Shown here in pieces: positions 12,248-21,919 of a DNA stretch of 64,000 bases. Position 1 is the stretch's first letter; each line of letters begins with the position of its first letter. The notes beneath the pieces were generated by a model, which saw only the letters and a program-made list of their open reading frames with translations, ran no database searches and had not been told where the DNA came from. Location of the stretch: contig NC_092357.1 of assembly GCF_963676685.1 (NCBI RefSeq), positions 16,729,607 through 16,793,606 of the forward strand, in the 5' to 3' direction. The position numbers and the translations under genes were made by a program. This DNA is from Mytilus edulis. Its lineage: Eukaryota; Mollusca; Bivalvia; Mytilida; Mytilidae.

Positions 12248-12560
12248 AAATTCAGCGAACACAAAAGTCTATTTTCACAAAATGTGAGAACTATAAAAGA
12301 TGAGCTATTTTTTTTTTACACAACACGAAATTGTCTCATAGTTCTCTTTCTGTCCCAACTAATATACAATTTATTATGAAGAGAACACAATTATAGAAAA
12401 ATACGATAAGACCATAACAATACTTATTAGGTATTTTAAAGATAAAGTTTACAAAACGTTAAACCGATTGACAAACCAGACTAAGTAAAATATACCTGCA
12501 TGACTGTAGACTAAATGTATCCCCAAAAAGACAAGCACATAAAATGAAAAAGCAAAACAT
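9817..12560 (-). CDS. C-type lectin domain protein, copy 1 (signal exon frame-shifted)
   Basis: Four exons on the minus strand: 12496-12560 (signal peptide), 12062-12144, 11727-11820 and 9817-10046, all with GT-AG borders. Exons 2-4 read in phase as a single long-form C-type lectin domain: IGDSCYLINKEKVTWDIAF, CLKQGAHLAVFETLDE, ISGGDWRW, then QPNG, PQDCLSLNG, YDNNC and GFICEK before TAA. Six cysteines sit where the three family disulfides are expected. The sugar-site triplet is QPN, not the canonical EPN or QPD, and the usual WND is YDN. C-type lectins are secreted or surface carbohydrate-binding proteins; in bivalves many act in pathogen recognition. Oddity: exon 1 has 65 nt where copy 2 has 64. 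The extra T right after ATG puts the signal peptide out of frame with exon 2. The alternative frame does encode a signal-like peptide ending VYSHA but has no ATG. So this may be a pseudogene, or it may start in an unseen upstream exon. Confidence 0.85.
10250..10640. repeat. degenerate TTTCGTACC motif array with poly-T and AT runs (lectin 1 intron)
   Basis: Variants of atttcgtacct recur at irregular spacing (about 10270, 10303, 10370, 10442, 10538, 10570), each followed by an A/T-rich segment. A 27-base T run (10488-10514) and an (AT)8 tract (10515-10530) are embedded. It looks like an old tandem repeat broken up by microsatellites. It lies in the intron between exons 3 and 4 of lectin copy 1. 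Confidence 0.45.
11118..11435. mobile_element. MITE with TTAA target site (family 1, copy a)
   Basis: The 318 bp block is flanked by TTAA on both sides (11114-11117 and 11436-11439). Its ends are ggaggttcgct and gcgatcatcc, imperfect inverted repeats of each other. The interior is closely similar to 14752-15142, including the aaccagaggattc block and the run of aaaacatgacaagc before the end. TTAA duplication is the hallmark of piggyBac-type transposition, so it is a candidate piggyBac-mobilised MITE. It lies in the lectin 1 intron between exons 3 and 4. Confidence 0.65.
12207..12244. repeat. (AT)n microsatellite
   Basis: About 19 AT units, located just upstream of exon 2 of lectin copy 1, in the intron between exons 1 and 2. 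Confidence 0.9.
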
Positions 12561-12605
12561 ACTGAACACTGAACAGGATGACCGATCAGAAATTGAACGG
12601 AACTG

Positions 12606-12612
12606 TTATATA
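12606..12612 (-). promoter_or_regulatory. candidate TATA box of C-type lectin copy 1
   Basis: On the minus strand TATATAA lies about 46 bases upstream of the candidate ATG (12558-12560). The ~150 bases upstream of the two lectin copies can be aligned (shared tacatgtacatgta block), but copy 2 has TATCTGC in place of the TATA core. Only a motif match supports this. Confidence 0.35.
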
Positions 12613-12699
12613 CATGTACATGTACGTTAATAATAATGTATTATGTTAAATATCAAATTTCCTTAATTATATGGAACAGCTGTGTTAAATCGATCTCAC

Positions 12700-13937
12700 G
12701 TATGGTGATTCTTGGAATCATTCTTATTTTGTAAGCCGCTATCAATGAACCGATATACAAAATTTTTATTGCTGCAGAAGCATTTATACTAATTACATCA
12801 TATTCTTTTTTAAATATCAATTAGCCTTCAGGTAATGTTTTAGCTTTTGTTCTTAATATATATATACTCAATCAATATGTTAACTTTCTCAATTAATATT
12901 TTGCTGTTATTGTTTTCCTGCTATACCTTCCTTTTTTTTATCTAGCTAATAAAGTTGAAGTGCCATATCAATTCTGCTTTAGAAAAGTATGATATTCGAA
13001 TCTTATCCCTGTACATAGAAGTGGCTGCAATTTTACTGTGTACCATGCAAAAAACAATTCAATGATTATGTTAACGCGTCTCTTTTCATTGCATTTTGTC
13101 ATTAAATACTGGGTCAATCTTTCACTGAGTATAGTTGTTGGAAATTTGTTAGGTTAATTAAAACAATGAATTTAGAACAGGAAACAAAATGGATTAAGTA
13201 AATACTTGAATTTGTAATACAATACACTATTTGTCACAATATTTGTCGATATAGGTTATTGTGAAATGTGCTTAGTTCTGTGTTAACATCTTTATGATAT
13301 CATTCCGTCACATTTAAGTGAATAAAAATAACTGATTGATTATAAATATCATACAGTTTTATATTAAGACAACTTATATGTACTAATCAGTTGTATTCCT
13401 CTTATAGTTGATGTGTTTCCCTCGGTTTTAGTTTGTAACCCGAATTTATATGACTTTTAAACAGTGGTATACCACTATTGCCTTTATATTTTAGGTCATG
13501 GATATGTGGTCTGCTTTTCTAAAGTTTGTCAGTTCTTTATTTTTTAATGTTGATTATTCTCTTTTCTTTGTTTCCACCCAACTATTTTTTTCTTCTGTTG
13601 ATTTGTCTTTTCTCTGTACTTCTTATTTTCCAATGTTGATACCGTAACTTTTTATTAAGTAAAAGACACTTTTGCACCAATCGCCGGTTAAGACTTATAA
13701 TACATAATCTTTATTTTGCATTAGTGTTTTACATGATTATTCATCCTACTTGTTATTGTTTCGTGTTGTATGATTCAATTTATTTTGTATTGTTTGATTA
13801 CTGTTGTTGCCTTCACATTTTAAAAACTTTATGGATAAAATGTTGACTGTTGCTGTTCGTTGTTTTACCCGTATTTATATTACCCCTAAAATATTCAAGA
13901 CAAAGATAAGATAGGATCTGAAAGGGACATTCAAGCT
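12700..13937. other. intergenic stretch with decayed repeats
   Basis: No gene seen. About 13400-13500 matches a dispersed repeat found inverted at 3121-3389 and 35970-36220. The remainder is T-rich and unremarkable. Confidence 0.45.
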
Positions 13938-14716
13938 TTTAATATCTGCGATTATTTCGGGAACGTCACGCACAAACCCTCGGGACATTTACTTGTTACG
14001 CAACGTCGCTACGGCGATACCAATTGTATATTTTGTAGCCATTATTAAATTACTATCCGAACAATCAAGTCTTACTCCGATCTTTCAATGGCGACGAGGA
14101 TAAAAAACATAGAAGGAAGCAGTGTTTAGCAGCGTAAATAAAGAGAAAATAAACCGGAACACAGAATTTAAAGAAGATAATGCTAAAACAAGGAATTAAA
14201 AGAAGATACTGATAACATAGAGATTATGGACCGAGGAGAGCCTCAGCAGATAACGGTAATAACAGAAACCAGAAATTTACGATCACAACCGTTTATACAG
14301 TCGGACAATCAGACATCTACAGGAAAACATTGGGAAGAATGGATGGAAAGTGTAGAGAGGGAATTTAGATAGTTTAGGATAACTGAACCTGCAGATAAAA
14401 AGGATGCACTAATCATTTATGAAGGAAAAGATATATCAAGATTGGAAAGAAGCCTTAGAGATGAAGAGGGAGAAGATGAGTATGAAGTATTAAAGAACAA
14501 ATTAAATAAATATTCATTTTAATTTACATTTATAAAGTCATTTTCTAATTCAAAGTTAAGGAGGAATGTAATATCTGCGATTATTCCGGGAACGTCACGC
14601 ACACACCCTCGGTACATTTACTTGTTACGTAACGTCGCTACGGCGATACCAATTGTATATTTTGTAGCCATTATTAAATTACTATCCGAACAATCAAGTC
14701 TTTCTCCGATCTCTCA
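13938..14716 (+). mobile_element. miniature LTR retrotransposon (Gypsy-like TRIM) with target-site duplication
   Basis: Two direct repeats of exactly 150 bp, 13938-14087 and 14567-14716, bound a 779 bp element. The host duplication AAGCT is present on both sides (13933-13937 and 14717-14721). The right repeat begins TGT and both end in CA. A candidate primer-binding site (tggcgacgaggat) starts at 14089, and a purine tract (aaggaggaa, 14558-14566) directly precedes the right repeat. The two repeats differ at about seven positions, so the insertion is neither brand new nor ancient. Internal sequence is only ~480 bp and carries just a gag-like remnant; there is no pol. It must have been mobilised in trans. 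Confidence 0.9.
14226..14520 (+). pseudogene. degenerate gag-like remnant inside the miniature LTR element
   Basis: From ATG 14226 the frame reads MDRGEPQQITVITETR and later HWEEWMESVEREFR, which resembles the start of Gypsy-type gag proteins of invertebrates (from memory). An in-frame TAG interrupts it after EREFR. The frame then continues open as FRITEPADKKDALIIYEG to a TAA near 14520. No capsid end, zinc knuckle or protease is left. It is a truncated, non-functional remnant. Confidence 0.65.
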
Positions 14717-14751
14717 AAGCTCACAGGTCGAATACAAATTAAATGGCTTAA

Positions 14752-15142
14752 GGATGTTCGCTGCTCAGTTTCAAAATAAATAACTTTTCATAAAACTAGT
14801 ACGTATTGATAGGGAATAAATCGAGGAATCCAAAAAGCCAAAAAAAATATAAGGGTCAATGCGCTTGTTTTCGAGATATTAGCCATTATAATTTTGGCGG
14901 GAAAAATGTTCTCTCTTGATTTTTCATAGCTTTATCATTGACCAGTTAAAGTTCTCAAATACTATTAAAAAATAAATAAAATTTTATAAGACTTTTACAA
15001 ATGACTTATAATTATACACGTAAAAGATTTATAAAAAAAAAATGTGGGTTCATTGGCAAAATTTTTTAAGGCATTCAAATGGTTAAAACCAGAGGATTCC
15101 GAAAATCTGACAAAAATTCCAAAACATGACAAGCAGACATCC
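14752..15142. mobile_element. MITE with TTAA target site (family 1, copy b)
   Basis: The block is flanked by TTAA at 14748-14751 and 15143-15146, with inverted ends ggatgttcgctg and agcagacatcc. Its interior aligns with the element at 11118-11435 (activity-free, non-coding). It starts 31 bases after the miniature LTR element's target duplication. The short frame at 15044-15259 crosses its right end and is not a gene. Confidence 0.65.
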
Positions 15143-15159
15143 TTAAATGAAAACGACAA

Positions 15160-15785
15160 AGACACAACAGTATACAAAACCCATTATAGAAAACCTAAGA
15201 CTGGGCAATACGAATCCCACCAAAACATGGGTGTGATCTCATATGCTCTGGATGAGTAAGCATATCCTGTTCCACATGATGCACCCGTCGTGTTTTTCTT
15301 TATAGCACATAGACGTTGATAAGTCTAGTTCGGTAGGTCACATTCGTGGAAAAGGGGAAGGGATTGTAGTTACGACAATTGGAACATATCAGTTCTCATC
15401 TGTGAAACGGATATTCCATAACCAACACGTGATCGCGTCAGTAAATATTTTCAAAGGGACGATTTCAACTTCATCACTTAGAACTCCATGTTTAAAAGAT
15501 TCCTAGTGAGCAGCAACCCTGTTTTCAGGAAGTCATGACTAGAAGTATAAGCCCTGGAATATCGTATAAACTGTGAGATGTATATTCTGGACATTTGCTA
15601 CATAGAAATAGGAAGTTTACAACTGTGAAGATGAAATCATTGTTTTCGTCGTAAAGTTTTATTTTCAACTGTCCATCGTTTTCAAATTCTATATGTAAGT
15701 CAAAATATGAGGATAACTTAACTGTCGCTGTTGTATCTTTCTCTCACTTCGATTTGATAGATGCGTTCAACATTCTAAACCTAAT
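15160..15785 (-). pseudogene. retroelement reverse-transcriptase 3' fragment and tail
   Basis: On the minus strand a piece near 15640-15770 reads YFDLHIEFENDGQLKIKLYD, matching the same conserved C-terminal part of the reverse-transcriptase family seen at 2511-3770. It is followed by the non-coding tail with the block near 15255-15290 (the counterpart of 3541-3570). Frameshifts and stops are present. It is a dead 5'-truncated copy, as is typical for target-primed insertions. Confidence 0.6.
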
Positions 15786-15789
15786 TCAA

Positions 15790-18628
15790 AGTGTTTAATT
15801 AAAGAAAAGATGTCCAATAGGTTAAACGGCGATATTATACAATACACCACATTTAACATGATTAAAATGATTAAAATTATTGGATTATTCTAAGCTAATT
15901 AGTAAAAAAAAACTGCAATTCATTCACGAAAGCACATTTGATCTATTTGATACATCTTACCATACATGCATACGGAAAATCACAACACATTGTTCACACT
16001 TCCGCAACCTTTATTGAAACACAATTTTGTGATGACTAAATTTAAATATTTTATCAAATAAATCATGTAAATTAAATAATTTCAACTGTCTTTTTATGAA
16101 AAGTAAATCATAAATAATGAGTTCGGTATGCTATGTTACAGTAGATGAACCTAACAGTAATTATGGATATGTAAAGTAGACGCATGCTCGTCTACACCAG
16201 ACTAATCTGTGACGCTTACATAAGTTAAAAAAACCAGATGATGTAGGAGACTGAGAAGCATTGAATATCCAAATTTCCTGAAGATTTTGCAAAACGCAGC
16301 TTTGGTTATTTAATCACGAGTGATTAATATTGGACGTTAAAAACTGATTTTAGAAAAAAAAAATGATTATGTTAAACTTTCTGTTAAGTTACTAACTTAA
16401 AAGAATGGCGTTCTTTAAAGTTACACATTGGATCAGTACTGGTTTCTTTTGTGGTCTGAGAAAACTCATATATTGCCAGTGTCATCTCTACTAGTGTCAT
16501 TTATCGTTTCGAGATTAATGCCGAGGATAAATAGCAATAAGATGTATCCTAAATGAGACAAAATAACAGCATTCGTAAAAATTATTTAAAACAGGTTGAA
16601 CAATGTTTTGATTATTTTTAACACATATATTCCAATAAATATTAAGGTACTTATTTTGATGTACATATTGCCAATTTATGACTCTTCATTGTGGTATAAA
16701 TTTAACCATATGAAAATGCACAACATTTTAAAGACGTTAATAAAACGAAATATACCAACGGTAAGCCAAAACCGAAAAGGAAACACGGAGACCTGGCTTC
16801 TGCCTTGGTGAACTTTCGGAGACTAACATTCCACACATAGAGGTGAAGACAATAACAATCGAAACCAAGGAGTAAACAAAGAAAACCAAAAGACATTTAC
16901 ATCAACAGTTATAAATAATAAATAAGAAGCAGTGTTATTTCTGACTATAAGCTCATCAGTAAAACTCTTCTGCATTAGATGCACATTCTGACAAACATTG
17001 TTCTTTCAGTGATACTCGAGACCAAAATACAAAAAAAAAAAAAAAAAATACAACCGTTTACGAGCCAAAATGCAAAAGGAACTAAAGATAAAGTCAAACC
17101 ATACAACGCATCTCGTAAGGGAAATGTCTTTTTTGAATTTGCAAGATTTTCAAAATATTGTATGCGTTTTGCATGTTTTGTAATGCCAATACCAAAGAAC
17201 AAACCACATCCAGAAAAAAAAAACAATCAGAAATATGCACGAGAAAGACTTTTTTTCTAATTTAAATAATCATTCTCAAAATTACCAGTTTTACACCAAA
17301 TTTCAATAACACAAAACGTATAGTGATTCAAGGACATCAATAGTGGGTACTGAACATGTGATATAGTCGGGGACTAGCAGTCTAACAAAAAGGAGATCGA
17401 ACGAGTGGTCAATACGAGGGCTAGATTGACTTAAGATAATTTTGATTATTTCTTAAATATCCCTTCTGTTTATATAGCTCGTTACATTTCTACAAATTTA
17501 ACAAGGGTCTGCTCGTATGTTTCTATAAATTTAAAAGCGATCATCTCTTAAAATGTTTTAAAAATTTACAAAGGTCTGCATCTTGCACAAGTAACTGCAC
17601 CAACTAAGTTATGCAACAGAACTCAAATAACCTTACTGGTGCAATATAAAGGTGTCTTAACAAACAAGAAATTAGAAATTTCAATTGGTTTGTAGTAGAA
17701 AGTTGTCTTATGACCCATTATACAACATATGCTAATGTTCATATATTTAAAAAAAAAAAGAAGTAGAAAGGTTTGCCCTGCAGATATCTCGACAAGTGAA
17801 TAAATAAAAGTTACCTCCTTGATGAAAAATGATCAAACTCTAGCTGAGGGTATAGTTTACAAAATAGAGAATGATGTGCAAAAAAAAAAGAAAAAAAAAA
17901 GAAAATGTATAAACCAATAAACAAAGAGTTCCGAATTTCTTAACAAATAGAGAGTAATGTGCAACAAGTATAAAGAATAGAGAAAAAGGCATAAAAACTG
18001 CACAATATAGAATTAACGTCATCCCTCCGACACCCCTTCCGAAAAAAAACCCCAAGCTTATATCATCTAGGATGTGTGCTACAAACAGTATTTCATACTA
18101 GAATTTTATTTCAGCTACTTAGAGAAGTGAAGTTTACAACAAGAACCAGCAATTGCTCATTTGTTTTTTTTCTTAATTCGGGTAAATGGGCCATATTGCA
18201 GTGAATGTTACAATGAAAAAAGATGCAACAGTGTTGGACACCAGAGATTTTGGTTATTCCAGAAAAAAATATCAGTATATAAAGAATACAAACAAATTTT
18301 CGAAGGTAGATTAAAAAAAACCCCGCAAATCCATAAAAAAAACTGACAAAATAAACCTTTCGTTTATATCAAAATGGAAAAAATACAAATATGACATATT
18401 TCAAGATCGATGATGAGAACAGTAAAAAACATTAGATTTGCAATTCGAAATATTAAACAATTTTAACGAAAAAAGACAAACAGAATTATATTCATTGGTC
18501 GGATTGTTGTTTCTTTGACATGTTCCCCATTTCCATTTTTAATTTTATCATCAAATGTATGATATCAAACATGAGTAATTGACTGTAAAAATAACACATT
18601 GAGAAACGTTGCAACGTTTTTAATACAT
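15790..18628. other. intergenic stretch between the two lectin copies
   Basis: No gene is supported. 16165-16320 is a weak copy of the short dispersed repeat at 5935. 17030-17050, 17745-17760 and 17880-17900 are A-rich tracts. About 17860-17960 shares the 'tagagaat' repeat with the inverted-repeat element near 1480-1560. About 18490-18550 carries the gggttgttgtctctttggca-type tail (decayed here). The lysine-rich open frame at 16979-17260 depends on an A run. Confidence 0.45.
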
Positions 18629-21600
18629 TTACTTTTCGCAGATAAAACCTTTGAAAGAGGTGTCGCAATAATCGTCGTAGACGTTATAACGATCAGGTGC
18701 ATATAGAAGTAAACAGTCTTGTGGGTCACCAAAATATCCGTTTGGTTGTTTTGCAGCGAATGCAAAATAATTCATCTTGGTCATCTTTTCATTCTTAAGC
18801 CATCTCCAATCTCCACCAGAAATATGTCTGTTAATGTTACGTCCACCAATGAAGAAACTATAACCTAAAATAAAACATTATCAAATTACAGTTCTTATAC
18901 GTATATATATGCGGCACATATTTGAAAAATGTTATACTTAAGTTAAAGAATTGAAAAGGAATAAGAGTAAGAAGTAAAGAACGGAAACCCTGACAAAAAC
19001 TATTAATATGGTCAATTAGTAACGGTGAAAACTTTATTTGGAATATAATACGAATAAACTATGTTAAATCATCTACCAAAACAATGACAAATGTGAATTA
19101 TTGTCCATTTTGGTAATAACTAAATTTTATCATATACTTTGCATTGATATGATAGCTTTTGAATATGTGTAATGAGCGGAAGTACACAAGCCATAATTTC
19201 CCTACGGCGTGATAACCCATATCAGGGGCATATCGTGCACAAAAACCATAATAGTGCCTCTCGTGCAAGTTACTTCCAGTATTTACGGTATCGGATGTTT
19301 ATTTTTCCATTGTGACGTCAGACATCTTTTATGACGACGTAAAAATTTACGGGAACTTTTGTGGGGATAGTTTAGTACTTGCTAACAAATGCCATTGCCA
19401 ATTACGAATCATTTTATAGTATAAAAATCATGGAGTTATAATGATCATAAAACTCTTTCAAATTTACAATGTTTCAAAATGCCTTAATAGGAAATCGTAA
19501 CATAAATAAATAAATAACAAAACCTTTGAATAGACTTATTAGGAAGGGATATAGTTACGATACTGTTGTCAGGTCCTTACAGATTGCATATTTTGGCGTT
19601 ACTATTGATTAACTTATAGGGTCTTTGCATCGGAACTAAACATATTTATTCAAACACCAGTTTTTGGTATGACACGGGTTATGTTCTTCTCATATATGTT
19701 ATGATGGTACGATACTAAACCCCTAACGGGAAGGATTGTGCCTGATGTTCATCTGATGAAATCATAATCTTTCAGTCAGTTTAATTGAAGTCTGGAGCTG
19801 GCATGTCAGTTAACTGCTAGTAGTCTGTTGCTATTTATGTACTATAGTCATTTTGTTTATTTTCTTTGATTACATCTTCTGACATCAGACTCGGACTTTT
19901 CTTGAACTGAATTTTATTGTGCGTATTGTTATGCGTTTACTTTTCTACATTGGCTAGAGGTATAGGGGAAGGGTTGAGATCTCACAAACATGTTTAACCC
20001 TGCCACATTTTTGCGCCTGTCCCAAGTCAGGAGCCTCTGGCCTTTGTTAGTCTTGTATTGTTTTAATTTTAGTTTCTTGTGTACAATTTGGAAATTAGTA
20101 TGGCGTTCATTATCACTGAACTAGTATATATTTGTTTAGGGGCCAGCTGAAGGACTCCTCCGGGTGCGGGAATTTCTCGCTACATTGAAGACCTGTTGGT
20201 GACCTTCTGCTGTTGTTTTTTTCTATGGTCGGGTTGTTGTCTCTTTGGCACATTCCCCATTTCCATTCTCAATTTTATGGAGGTAGTGATGTTATTGTTG
20301 GGCAATTATAGTGTATTTGGATTCATGATTTAACTTTTATATAAAGTTTTTGACTGTTTTAGTTATTCTATGTGTTAATTTGCCATACATAAAACAATTG
20401 TCGGAAGTATATGATAAAGCGATTAATACATGGCCTTTTCCATAATCGGCCGGGTATCATCCATCGACCCATATCAGCAACTCGACTACGTCTCGGGCTG
20501 ATATGGGGGTCTCGGGATGATAACCGGGCCGATTTGGAAACGGCCATGTTTTAATCTCTATATATAATGTATTTGTTTTTACCAGTATTCATCTTTTTCA
20601 ATGCACGTTTCATCAATAGCATTTCACCTAAAGTTTGAAATACTGCCAGATTTGCACCATGTCTTAAACATATATCCTTCAAATAAAAATAAAATCTTTG
20701 TATTAACTATACATACGTGTAGCATGTGCAAAATAATTACTCTGAATAATTATACGATCTTAACATTTAATTAAAGTGTACTAATTTTAGCCTTCTTTTT
20801 TTGGTTAATTAGATTTAAAATGATGTTTAGTGGAATTGGAAAAGTCAAAATATCAAAAGTATAGTAGAATGAAAACTTGTGCAAAGAAAGAGTGTTTTAA
20901 AATGTAATTCAAGTAACCCCCCCCCCCCCCAAACACACCCTCCTTAACAAAATACTCCATCCCCTCAAACACACATATAGTCTTAATATGTATATAACAT
21001 ACAAATGCTGTATCCCATGTCACTTTTTCTTTATTTATGAGGTAGCAACTCTTTCCAATTTTCCGGGAAGGATACCTGCATGCATCTGTTTGCAAACAAA
21101 AACAGTTACCACGCATTTAATAAACTCATCATATTATATAAACAAGATTAGTTTCGTACGCAAGGCATAATTTTGTCTTCAAAAGACGACCGAATAAAAA
21201 TTTAAACGATCAAATTAAAATTGAATTTGAAGTAAATTAAACGTTTTCTACATATGAATCAAAAGACTACCATTGAATAACAGCTAAAATTTATTCAGAA
21301 AGTAGACAAAAAAGGAATCTTTTACGCAATCGCTACGAAATTTACTCCTTTGGTCTTAGAAGGATTATCATAATAACACTTTTATCGCATCAACTGAAAT
21401 TCGTGTAAATCAACGAAAACTATATGATATTCAGTATTCGCAATAGAGAGGAGTATATAAAGATGTGTTTATAACTGAAAACAACGTTTATGTTTCTTAA
21501 AGTTCTCGTCATGTTAACAGAAAAACACATTTATCATAAAATTACAAAGTTTAGGAAAACAAACCAGAAGACCAAATCGTTAATTACTTTTTCGGTTAAA

Positions 21601-21719
21601 TATTATTTTACAAACGTTAATCAGGGTAACGTGCCCGAATGTAAAGTAAACATACCTGCATGATTGTAGACTACTTGTAACACGCCAAAGACAAACACAC
21701 AAAACGTAATAGCAAACAT
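18629..21719 (-). CDS. C-type lectin domain protein, copy 2 (complete, 158 aa)
   Basis: Four minus-strand exons with GT-AG borders: 21656-21719, 21003-21085, 20583-20676 and 18629-18864. They join in phase (introns in phase 1, 0, 1) into 158 codons plus TAA. The start ATG (21717-21719) gives a signal peptide MFAITFCVFVFGVLQVVYNH followed by ADACRYP. The rest is one long-form C-type lectin domain: IGKSCYLINKEKVTWDTAF, CLRHGANLAVFQTLGE, SGGDWRWLKNEKMTKM, QPNGYFGDPQDC, VYDDYC and GFICEK. The six structural cysteines are kept. The sugar-site triplet is QPN and the WND position reads YDD, so calcium-dependent sugar binding may be altered. Exon lengths 83 and 94 match copy 1 exactly and the proteins align along their length, so the pair is a tandem duplication. 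Likely a secreted, monodomain lectin; ligand unknown. Confidence 0.93.
19590..20285 (+). repeat. ~700 bp dispersed LINE-like 3' end in the lectin 2 intron
   Basis: The block runs from the catcggaactaaacatattt segment through caagtcaggagcctctggcc, gaaggactcctccgggtgcg and gtcgggttgttgtctctttg to a terminal segment ending near 20277. An inverted partial copy lies at 5142-5350, and another tail at 42160-42240 (minus). I recognise it from memory as abundant in mussel genomes. No open frame remains. It sits between exons 3 and 4 of lectin copy 2. Confidence 0.55.
20421..20556. mobile_element. 136 bp palindromic MITE
   Basis: Left arm (gattaatacatggcc...) and right arm (ggccatgttttaatc) are reverse complements over about 60 bases each, including the ccgggtatcat / atgataacccgg and cccatatcagc / gctgatatggg blocks, with a ~18 base loop. 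It forms an almost complete hairpin. It lies in the lectin 2 intron only 26 bases from the 3' splice-donor end of exon 3 (20583). Confidence 0.75.
20917..20930. repeat. C14 homopolymer (G run on the lectin-coding strand)
   Basis: Fourteen C in a row on the plus strand, in the intron between exons 2 and 3 of lectin copy 2. Long G/C homopolymers are rare in this AT-rich region and its length is likely to vary or to be miscalled. Confidence 0.8.
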
Positions 21720-21919
21720 ACTGAATAGGATGAAAGACTAGAAATCAAACCAAAGCTCGCAGATACATGTACATGTATATTTACGTGAATGTATCAATTC
21801 TGATATCAAATTTCATTTGTTGTGGTTACAGATGTATAACATCGATCTAGTGATGAAGGATTCTTAGAATCATCTTTGTTATTCATAGCTGCTTCACAAA
21901 AAGTCGTTTGACAAACGTG

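Noticed and set aside
16979-17260. 93-residue lysine-rich frame and its minus-strand counterpart
   Set aside because: Both depend on an A run near 17030-17050 and have no family features or exon signals.
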